This document shows positions 34,991 through 41,055 of a stretch of 64,000 bases of DNA, in pieces (within the stretch, counting starts at the first letter, position 1; each line of letters opens with the position of its first letter). The position numbers and the translations under genes were made by a program. Origin of the DNA: Stenotrophomonas maltophilia (GTDB lineage Bacteria > Pseudomonadota > Gammaproteobacteria > Xanthomonadales > Xanthomonadaceae); contig NZ_CP029773.1 in NCBI RefSeq assembly GCF_003205835.1, positions 4,620,501 to 4,684,500 on the forward strand. The letters are read 5' to 3'. Under the pieces are notes generated by a model. The model did not search any database and was not told the origin of the DNA. It saw only the letters and a program-made list of their open reading frames with translations.

Positions 34991-35947
34991 ATGACGGCAA
35001 CCCGCGAACTGGGCCGTTCCGGCCTGCATGTACGTCCGCTAGCCTTCGGTGGCAACGTGTTCGGCTGGAGCGCCGATGAGAAGGCCAGCTTCGCCCTGCT
35101 CGATGCCTTCGTCGATGCCGGCTTCAACCTGGTCGACACCGCCGATGTGTATTCGGCCTGGGTGCCGGGCAATGCCGGCGGCGAATCGGAAACGCTGATC
35201 GGCAAGTGGTTTGCCCGCAGCGGCAAGCGCGACAAGGTGGTGCTGGCAACCAAGGTGGCCAAGTGGGCCGAGCGCCCCGGCCTGACCCCGGACAACATCA
35301 ATGCCGCGGTGGAAGATTCGCTGCGCCGCCTGCAGACCGACGTGATCGATCTGTACCAGGCCCATGAAGACGATGAATCCACGCCGCTGGAAGCGACCCT
35401 GGCCGCGTTCGGGCGCCTGATCGAAGCCGGCAAGGTGCGTGCGATCGGTGCGTCCAACTACAGCGCCACGCGCCTGGCCGATGCGCTGAAGGTATCCACC
35501 GACTACAAGCTGCCGCGTTACGAAACCCTGCAGCCCGAGTACAACCTGTACGACCGCGCCGGCTACGAGAAGGAGCTGGAACCGCTGGTGCAGCGCGAAC
35601 AGATCGGCGTGATCGGCTACTACGCGCTGGCCAGCGGCTTCCTCAGCGGCAAATACCGGACGCCGGCCGATGCGGCCAAGAGCCCGGCGCGTGGCGAGAA
35701 CGTGGTGAAGCGCTATCTGAATCCGCGTGGCCTGCGCATCCTGCAGGCACTGGATGACGTGGCCAGCAAGCACAACGCCAGTGCCGCGCAGATCGCACTG
35801 GCATGGCAGATCGCACGGCCGTCAATCACCGCGCCGATCGTCAGCGCCACCAGCGTCGAGCAGCTGCACGATCTGCTGGCCGCAGCCAACGTGTCGCTGA
35901 GCGTGCAGGATGTCGCGCAGCTGGATGCCGCCAGCACGGAAGCTTGA
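34991..35947 (+). CDS. Aldo/keto reductase
   Basis: 318 residues from ATG 34991, with AAGGAG at 34976-34981 as ribosome-binding site. TIM-barrel NADPH oxidoreductase with the catalytic tetrad visible: VDTADVY (Asp, Tyr), LATKVAKW (Lys) and LYQAHEDD (His), plus GASNYS and the C-terminal AWQIARPSITAPIVSATSVEQL cofactor loop. It resembles the YajO/Tas-like open-chain AKR group. Physiological substrate unknown. Divergent from the methyltransferase-like gene. Confidence 0.88.
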   Translation: MTATRELGRSGLHVRPLAFGGNVFGWSADEKASFALLDAFVDAGFNLVDTADVYSAWVPGNAGGESETLIGKWFARSGKRDKVVLATKVAKWAERPGLTPDNINAAVEDSLRRLQTDVIDLYQAHEDDESTPLEATLAAFGRLIEAGKVRAIGASNYSATRLADALKVSTDYKLPRYETLQPEYNLYDRAGYEKELEPLVQREQIGVIGYYALASGFLSGKYRTPADAAKSPARGENVVKRYLNPRGLRILQALDDVASKHNASAAQIALAWQIARPSITAPIVSATSVEQLHDLLAAANVSLSVQDVAQLDAASTEA

Positions 35948-35953
35948 GACCCG

Positions 35954-35976
35954 GTAGTGCCGGCCGCTGGCCGGCA
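35954..35976 (+). repeat. SMAG stem-loop
   Basis: GTAGTGCCGGCCGC...GGCA directly after the aldo/keto reductase stop. It opens a ~1-kb gene-poor stretch (35948-37024) that holds the small transcript, palindrome and tRNA-like folds listed below. Confidence 0.85.
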
Positions 35977-35999
35977 TTGCGCGGTAAAGAAGAAAATAA

Positions 36000-36029
36000 T
36001 TGAACAAAATGGTTGCGCGCGAGTAAATC
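36000..36029 (+). promoter_or_regulatory. Candidate sigma70 promoter of a small transcript
   Basis: TTGAAC (36000-36005), 18-base spacer, TAAATC (36024-36029), in an AT-rich patch that stands out from the GC-rich surroundings. The probable transcript would run to the terminator at 36225-36258. Confidence 0.4.
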
Positions 36030-36076
36030 GTGGTTTATCGTGCGCACCTCGTTTCAACAACCACTGGAAACTTCCC

Positions 36077-36178
36077 TTGAACGCGCATTCCGTCGCCATC
36101 GCCAAACTGCTGCCATGCCTGCGCATGGACGTGCTGGCGCGCGCGTTCGGCAAGGAAGTCCAGCTGACAACGGCCTGA
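36077..36178 (+). CDS. Possible 33-residue peptide (or part of a small RNA)
   Basis: TTG 36077 follows GGAAAC at a suitable distance and opens a 33-residue frame (NAHSVAIAKLLPCLRMDVLA then FGKEVQLTTA). It sits between a candidate promoter and a strong terminator, so a transcript of ~220 bases is likely. Whether that transcript is translated is unclear: the frame is short, uses TTG and shows no recognised family. Confidence 0.3.
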   Translation: MNAHSVAIAKLLPCLRMDVLARAFGKEVQLTTA

Positions 36179-36189
36179 TACCCGCCCTG

Positions 36190-36258
36190 CGGAGATCGGC
36201 CACCCCGATCTCCGAGGCTTGACGACGCCCTCGGAACGCAAGTCCCGGGGGCGTTTTC
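36190..36258 (+). terminator. Hairpin plus strong rho-independent terminator
   Basis: A perfect 10-bp hairpin (CGGAGATCGG at 36190-36199 with 36205-36214) is followed by a second 10-bp stem, ACGCCCTCGG (36225-36234) with 36245-36254, ending TTTTCGTTT. The second is a textbook intrinsic terminator and marks the end of a short transcript well before the slipin gene. Confidence 0.75.
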
Positions 36259-36403
36259 GTTTGCGTCGGCACAAGGACCCGCGATGCCAGAACTGCACCC
36301 CGCGCGGCAACCCGCCGCTCACTGACACAGGTTTTTCCCGCTCCGCCGAAGGATTTACTTCGCGCGAGTGGCGACGCCTGGACATTATCTGCATCGCATC
36401 AAA

Positions 36404-36425
36404 ACATTATCGCTCGCGATAATGT
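36404..36425. promoter_or_regulatory. 22-bp palindrome, candidate operator or hairpin
   Basis: ACATTATCG-CTCG-CGATAATGT, a perfect 9+9 inverted repeat. The left half-site ACATTATC also occurs alone at 36382-36389. The AT-rich arms and spacing suggest a regulator-binding site or promoter region for the tRNA-like RNAs and the slipin-rtcB operon. No such regulator is in the window. Confidence 0.45.
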
Positions 36426-36530
36426 CGGTGGCCTGCACCCTCGATTCTCCAACGGTCCCGTTTCCACCACGGGCTGGTGCGCGCGGCGTTGCCGTGGCGT
36501 ATGCCGGAGGTCGCGGACATGCCATCGCCT

Positions 36531-36593
36531 GGATCGCCTGCTGGAAGCAGGCGCCGGTTCGTCGGTACGCGGTTCGATTCCGCGCGATCCCCA
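36531..36593 (+). ncRNA. tRNA-like fold A (no D arm, Ser-GGA-like anticodon arm)
   Basis: GGATCG (36531-36536) pairs with CGATCC (36585-36590), and CCA follows at once (36591-36593). Between them lie a CCTG/CAGG stem with seven-base loop CTGGAAG (U33 and anticodon GGA by position), a small CCG/CGG variable arm (36554-36565) and a perfect T arm CGCGG-TTCGATT-CCGCG (36568-36584). There is no room for a D arm. It therefore resembles a shortened tRNA-Ser. The bases 36426-36530 before it contain further hairpins but no gene I can name. Confidence 0.5.
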
Positions 36594-36669
36594 ACTGGAT
36601 AGCTCAGCTTGGTCAGAGCAACGGATCCTGATTCCGTCTGTCGTGGGTTCGACTCCCACTCCAACCACA
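36593..36669 (+). ncRNA. tRNA-like fold B (Gln-CUG-like, C33, mispaired acceptor)
   Basis: A clear D arm GCTC-AGCTTGGTCA-GAGC (36602-36619), anticodon arm ACGGA-TCCTGAT-TCCGT (36621-36637), five-base variable loop and T arm GTGGG-TTCGACT-CCCAC (36643-36659). The anticodon is CUG by position, but position 33 is C instead of the near-universal U. The acceptor 5' strand AACTGGA pairs with TCCAACC in only four of seven positions. The GG of the D loop and TTC of the T loop are kept, so the tRNA elbow should form. It lies ~355 bases before the slipin gene; the bases from 36670 to 37024 hold nothing else I recognise. Confidence 0.55.
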
Positions 36670-37024
36670 TGACCTCTCACGTCATGACTTGAAGCAACAC
36701 CCGGGGCGCAAGCCCCAGCGGCCATCGTCGCCGTCCACGGACATCGCCTTCGGGCAGGAACGTGGAAGGCAACGGACCGCACGCCGGGCCCCGGCCCGCC
36801 GCTACTGCCAGCCACGTTCCGCACCGGTGCCGCCTGCCGGGAACGACGACGGCAGCAGAGCCGGTGCACCGAAGGCTCCGCGCGCGGACCGTCCGCCGAT
36901 GGCCGCCCTCTTCCGCCGCCTGCACGTGGTGTGCAGCTGGCTGTGCCACGACCTGATCGACCCGGGTCATGGCGATTCATTCCCATCGGGTCGAACCACC
37001 AGAGCCATACAAGGAGAGACTCCC

Positions 37025-38149
37025 ATGTTCTGGACCATCAAGGTCGTGATCGGCGACGGCGAGCGCGGCCTGGTGTATCGCAACCGTCGCTTCCAGCAGA
37101 TCCTGCTGCCGGGCGTGCACCGCCTGTCGCTGTTCGGCGGCCGACCGCACGTGGACATCCACACCGCATCCAAGGGCGCGGCCTACACCGGCAGCGACCA
37201 GGACAGCCTGATCGAGGCACTGGGCGCGACGCTGGACACGCACTTCGTGCTGGCCAACGTCGGTGCCATCGAGGTCGGCCTGTTGCTGCGCAACGGCCGC
37301 ATCGATGAAGTCCTGCCGCCGGGCAGCCGCCGTCTGTACTGGCGGGGTTCGGTCGACACCCAGGTGCGCGTGATGGCGCTGGGTGACGAGCCGCGCGTTC
37401 CGGCGGACGTGCAGCAGCGCCTGGGCCAGTTGGGCGTGCTGCCGCGTGTGGCAGTGATCAGCACCGTGCCGAGCGAGTCGGTCGGCCTGCTGTTCATCGA
37501 TGGCACGCTGCGGCAGACGCTGGACGCCGGCCTGCACGCGTTCTGGAACTTCAACGGCAACGTATCGGTGGAGCGTGTGGAGCTGCGTGCCCGTTCGCTG
37601 GACGTGTCCGGCCAGGAACTGCTCAGCCGCGACAAGGTGACCCTGCGGGTGAACCTGGCTGCGACCGTGCAGGTGGTCGACCCGGTGCGTGCACACCGCA
37701 CGCTCAGCAATGCCGACGAGTTCGTCTACCGGCAGCTGCAGTTCGGCCTGCGCCAGGCGATTGCCGCGCGCAGCCTGGACGAGCTGCTGGGCGACAAGGC
37801 CGCACTGGACGGCGAGATCGCCGCCCATGTGCAGGCGGCGATCGAGGGCCACGGCGTGCGGCTGCTCGGCGTGGGCATCAAGGACGTGATCCTGCCGGGT
37901 GAGATGAAGGAGATCCTCAACGGTGTGGTGCTGGCCGAGAAGCAGGCCCAGGCCAGCGTGATCCGCCGTCGCGAGGAGGCCAACGCCACGCGTTCGCAGC
38001 TCAACACCGCAAAGCTGATCGAGGACAACCCGGTGCTGATGCGCTTGAAGGAGCTGGAGGCACTGGAGAAGGTCACCGAGAAGATCGACAAGCTCACCGT
38101 GTTCGGCGGCCTGGAGGGCGTGCTGAAGCAGTTGGTGACGATCAGGTAG
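37025..38149 (+). CDS. Slipin (SPFH/stomatin-like) protein linked to rtcB
   Basis: 374 residues from ATG 37025, preceded by AAGGAGAG at a good distance; longer upstream frames run through the tRNA-like region and are not real. An SPFH domain fills ~135-300 (VSVERVELRARSLDVSGQELLSRD, then VTLRVNLAATVQVVDPVRA), followed by the oligomerising helix GEMKEILNGVVLAEKQAQA. Unlike most slipins it has no N-terminal membrane hairpin; instead ~130 residues of a separate beta-rich domain (GLVYRNRRFQQILLPGVHRL) come first. It is 56 bases ahead of rtcB on the same strand. Slipin-RtcB pairs occur in other bacteria, but the joint function is unknown. Confidence 0.82.
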   Translation: MFWTIKVVIGDGERGLVYRNRRFQQILLPGVHRLSLFGGRPHVDIHTASKGAAYTGSDQDSLIEALGATLDTHFVLANVGAIEVGLLLRNGRIDEVLPPGSRRLYWRGSVDTQVRVMALGDEPRVPADVQQRLGQLGVLPRVAVISTVPSESVGLLFIDGTLRQTLDAGLHAFWNFNGNVSVERVELRARSLDVSGQELLSRDKVTLRVNLAATVQVVDPVRAHRTLSNADEFVYRQLQFGLRQAIAARSLDELLGDKAALDGEIAAHVQAAIEGHGVRLLGVGIKDVILPGEMKEILNGVVLAEKQAQASVIRRREEANATRSQLNTAKLIEDNPVLMRLKELEALEKVTEKIDKLTVFGGLEGVLKQLVTIR

Positions 38150-38205
38150 GGGGTCGCGGCGGCGCAGGGACGCGCCGCCGGCCCATCAAGGACAAACACA
38201 AAGAC

Positions 38206-39426
38206 ATGGACACTCAACAGAACTATCAATGGCTGCACGCCGAGGGCACCACGCCGATCAAGGGCTGGGTCAACGGTGTGCCGCTGGAAGCGCAGGCGCA
38301 TGAGCAGCTGCGCAACATCGCCGCGATCCCGTTCGTCGGGCCGTGGGTGGCCGTGATGCCGGACGTGCACCTGGGCAAGGGCGCGACCGTGGGCTCGGTG
38401 ATCCCGACCCGCGGTGCGATCATCCCGGCCGCGGTCGGTGTCGATATCGGCTGCGGCATGGCCGCCGTGCGCACCACGCTGCGTGCCAACGACCTGCCCG
38501 ATGACCTGCGGCAGCTGCGCAACAGCATCGAGCGCGGCATCCCGGTCGGCAACGGGCGCGGCGGCGAGCACCACCGCATGCCCGACAGCATCCACACGCG
38601 GCTGGTGCAGTCCGGGCTGGCCGCCGGTCTGGAGAAGATCAAGGACAAGCACCGCAGGATCCGCACCGACAAGCTCGACCGCCAGCTGGGTACGCTGGGC
38701 GGCGGCAACCACTTCATCGAACTGTGCCTGGACGAGACGGACACGGTGTGGGTGATGCTGCACAGCGGATCACGCGGCACCGGCAACCTGATCGGCACCT
38801 ACTTCATCGAGAAGGCGCGCGAGGAACTGGCCCGGCGCGTGCTCGGCTTCCATCTGCCAGACAAGGACCTGGCGTTCTTCATGGAGGGCGAGCCGCTGTT
38901 CGATGACTACGTCGAGGCGGTGTCGTGGGCGCAGGACTATGCCCGGCAGAACCGCGAGGCAATGATGTCGCGGGTGCTGGCCGAGATGCGCCACCGGCTG
39001 CCGAAGTTCCAGCTGGCAGCGATGGCGGTGAACTGCCACCACAACTACGTGCAGAAGGAGACGCACCACGGCCAGGAACTGCTGGTGACGCGCAAGGGCG
39101 CGGTCAGCGCGCGCGAGGGCGAGCTGGGCATCATTCCCGGCAGCATGGGCACGCGCAGCTACATCGTGCGTGGCAAGGGCAACGCGGACAGCTTCCACAG
39201 CTGCAGCCACGGTGCCGGCCGGGTGATGAGCCGTGGCACCGCGCGCCAGCAGATCACGCTGGCCCAGCATCGCGAAGCAACCGCGCACGTGGAATGCCGC
39301 AAGGACAGCGGCGTGCTGGACGAGTCACCGGCCGCGTACAAGTCGATCGACGACGTGATGGCGGCGCAGCTCGACCTGGTGGACGTGGTGCACACCCTGC
39401 GCCAGGTGCTGTGCGTGAAGGGATGA
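38206..39426 (+). CDS. rtcB: RNA-splicing ligase RtcB
   Basis: 406-residue GTP- and Mn-dependent ligase that joins 2',3'-cyclic phosphate (or 3'-phosphate) to 5'-OH RNA ends. Metal ligands and active site are all visible: PDVHLGKGATVGS (52-64), DIGCGM with Cys83, GGGNHF with His169, HSGSRGTG with His186, NCHHNYV (277-283), and SHGAGR with His335, the residue that takes GMP. Length equals E. coli RtcB (408). No rtcA, archease or rtcR is in the window; the neighbours are a slipin and tRNA-like folds. It is probably induced with slipin. Confidence 0.95.
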   Translation: MDTQQNYQWLHAEGTTPIKGWVNGVPLEAQAHEQLRNIAAIPFVGPWVAVMPDVHLGKGATVGSVIPTRGAIIPAAVGVDIGCGMAAVRTTLRANDLPDDLRQLRNSIERGIPVGNGRGGEHHRMPDSIHTRLVQSGLAAGLEKIKDKHRRIRTDKLDRQLGTLGGGNHFIELCLDETDTVWVMLHSGSRGTGNLIGTYFIEKAREELARRVLGFHLPDKDLAFFMEGEPLFDDYVEAVSWAQDYARQNREAMMSRVLAEMRHRLPKFQLAAMAVNCHHNYVQKETHHGQELLVTRKGAVSAREGELGIIPGSMGTRSYIVRGKGNADSFHSCSHGAGRVMSRGTARQQITLAQHREATAHVECRKDSGVLDESPAAYKSIDDVMAAQLDLVDVVHTLRQVLCVKG

Positions 39427-39433
39427 TGGAACG

Positions 39434-39457
39434 GTGCCGGCCACGGCCGGCCTCTAC
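39434..39457 (-). repeat. SMAG-like stem-loop
   Basis: Minus strand reads GTAGAGGCCGGCCG...GGCACC, just after the rtcB stop. It is followed by the next palindrome, so this gap is a double-hairpin terminator region between convergent genes. Confidence 0.7.
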
Positions 39458-39477
39458 CAGAGCAACACGTCGCGTCG

Positions 39478-39514
39478 GGGGTCAGATCCCTTTCTGCGAA
39501 AGGGATCTGACCCC
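39478..39514. repeat. GGGGTC-ended palindrome
   Basis: GGGGTCAGATCCCTTT...AAAGGGATCTGACCCC, an almost perfect 16-bp inverted repeat with loop CTGCG. Same family as 32323-32414. Confidence 0.8.
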
Positions 39515-39521
39515 GGCACAT

Positions 39522-40427
39522 TCAGCGCGGCACGCTGTCTTCGGCCACCAGCGCATGATGCACGCCGATCCCCGCGCGCACGCCCTCGGCGGTGGCCAGG
39601 GTGATGTTGCCGACCGTGGTCGCATCGCCTGCGGCATACACGCTCGGCACCGAGGTCTGCTTCATCATGTCGACCTCGATCAGCACCCCCAGCGGGCTCT
39701 CGACCAATGTGCACCCCAGCTGCTGCACCAGCGGCGTGGCCATCGCCTGGGTGGCCGGTACGAACAGCGCACGCTGGGCGATGCGGCGGCCATCGGCCAG
39801 CTCCACTTCCAGCCAGGTCGGCTGGTCGCCCTGCACACCCAGCACGGGTGACGTCTCGATGTGCACGCCACGCTGCTGCATGGCGGCGCGTTCCTCATCG
39901 GTGATCTCCAGACCCATGCTGAAGAACGTGACATTGCCCCAGTCGGCGAACAGCGGCGCTTTGCTGGCCGACATCGGATGGCCACCGAGCAGGCCGATGG
40001 CGCCACCACCGACTTCATAGCCGTGGCAGTAGGGGCAGTGCAGCACGGTGCTGCCCCAACGCTCGGCCAGTCCGGGCAGCGCCGGCAGCTGGTCGACGAT
40101 ACCGCTGGCCAGCAGCAGCTTGCGCGAGGCCAGCACCTGGCCATCGGCGGTATGCACTTCCACGCCTTCGGCGGTGGTACGGGCGTGCTCTGCTTCGGCG
40201 TGCACCCAGCGTACCGTGGGATAGCCCAGCAACTGCTGGCGTGCAGTCTTCAGCAGCTCGGCACCACTGATGCCGTCCAGTCCCAGCACACCGTGCGAAT
40301 GGCTGGCGAAACGGTTGCGCGGTGAACCGGCATCGATGACGGTGACCGGGCGGCGGGCACGGGCCAGGATCAGGCCGGCGGCGATGCCGGCATAGCTGCC
40401 GCCGACGATGAGCACATCAGGATTCAT
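39522..40427 (-). CDS. Thioredoxin-reductase-like FAD oxidoreductase
   Basis: 301 residues from ATG 40427. FAD-binding GGSYAGIAAG (9-18), redox pair CPYC (Cys131, Cys134) in HCPYCHGYEVG, and the C-terminal FAD motif SVYAAGDATT. The fold is that of two-domain TrxR-like flavoproteins. The CPYCHGYE motif is typical of the group that includes TrxR relatives acting on small disulfides rather than TrxB itself. Its start lies inside the 3' end of the Rrf2 gene, so the two form an operon. Confidence 0.82.
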   Translation of the reverse strand: MNPDVLIVGGSYAGIAAGLILARARRPVTVIDAGSPRNRFASHSHGVLGLDGISGAELLKTARQQLLGYPTVRWVHAEAEHARTTAEGVEVHTADGQVLASRKLLLASGIVDQLPALPGLAERWGSTVLHCPYCHGYEVGGGAIGLLGGHPMSASKAPLFADWGNVTFFSMGLEITDEERAAMQQRGVHIETSPVLGVQGDQPTWLEVELADGRRIAQRALFVPATQAMATPLVQQLGCTLVESPLGVLIEVDMMKQTSVPSVYAAGDATTVGNITLATAEGVRAGIGVHHALVAEDSVPR

Positions 40428-40872
40428 GGTGACCTTCCAGGGAACGGTGATGGGCGAGATGGCGGGCGAAGTCGGCGCCGAGCTGGTCCAGCGTGGTTGC
40501 CTGCAGCCGCGCCTCGAGCAGCCGCTGTGCTTCACGTGCGCCCTCCAGCAGGGCGCTGTTGACCAGTTGCTGGATCGGGCAGCCACCGCCGGAATCGCGG
40601 GCACCGACCTGGACCAGCGGCGGTGTGCCCACCGCCAGGTAGATGTCATGCAGGGTGATCGCTGCGGCATCGCGGGCCAGCAGGCTGCCGCCGCCGTGAC
40701 CACGGGTGCTGCGCACCAGGCCGGCCTTGTGCAGTTGCGCCAGCAGGCGGCGGATCACCACCGGATGGGTCGGCAGGCATGACGCCAGCTGTTCGGAGGT
40801 GCGCGGCTGGGCATGCCCGACCAGATGCGCCATCACGTGCAGGGCGTCGGAAAGCGGGTTCGCGGATTTCAT
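40417..40872 (-). CDS. Rrf2-family transcriptional regulator
   Basis: 151 residues from ATG 40872, with an N-terminal winged helix (LSDALHVMAHLVG, then TSEQLASCLPTHPVVIRRLL and GLVRSTRGHGGGSLLA). Only two cysteines are present (32 and 98), not the three closely spaced ones that hold an Fe-S cluster in IscR/NsrR, so it may sense redox through thiols like YwnA/CymR-type members. It is the first gene of the operon with the TrxR-like flavoprotein. A perfect inverted repeat overlaps its start codon, so autorepression is likely. Confidence 0.8.
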   Translation of the reverse strand: MKSANPLSDALHVMAHLVGHAQPRTSEQLASCLPTHPVVIRRLLAQLHKAGLVRSTRGHGGGSLLARDAAAITLHDIYLAVGTPPLVQVGARDSGGGCPIQQLVNSALLEGAREAQRLLEARLQATTLDQLGADFARHLAHHRSLEGHHES

Positions 40873-40891
40873 GTAACAACAATAGTTACAT
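40871..40891. promoter_or_regulatory. Probable Rrf2 operator over the start codon
   Basis: ATGTAAC-aacaata-GTTACAT, a perfect 7+7 inverted repeat. Its left edge overlaps the regulator's start codon (bases 40870-40872), in an AT-rich patch that also looks like promoter DNA. Confidence 0.6.
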
Positions 40892-41055
40892 TTAATTCCC
40901 CTGTCGAGGGTCTGCTTTCGTTCCATATGGACACATCTGTCCTATGAAATAGTTTCTTCACATCGCTAAACGAAACGCGAATGTGATGCGCGTCGCACTT
41001 CAGCGCGTGCGCAGCGGGTCGATACCGCAGTGCCCCTTCCCGAGAGTTCTTCCCC

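Noticed and set aside
36376..36400. Sigma54 promoter for slipin-rtcB (TGGACATTATCTGCAT)
   Set aside because: The GG-to-GC spacing is one base too short for a -24/-12 promoter and other consensus bases are missing.
36399..36986. Minus-strand frames (195 and 87 codons) with CSDQAELS / WESNPRQTE-like words
   Set aside because: These are the well-known false proteins read from the antisense of tRNA genes; they support the tRNA-like reading of the plus strand instead.
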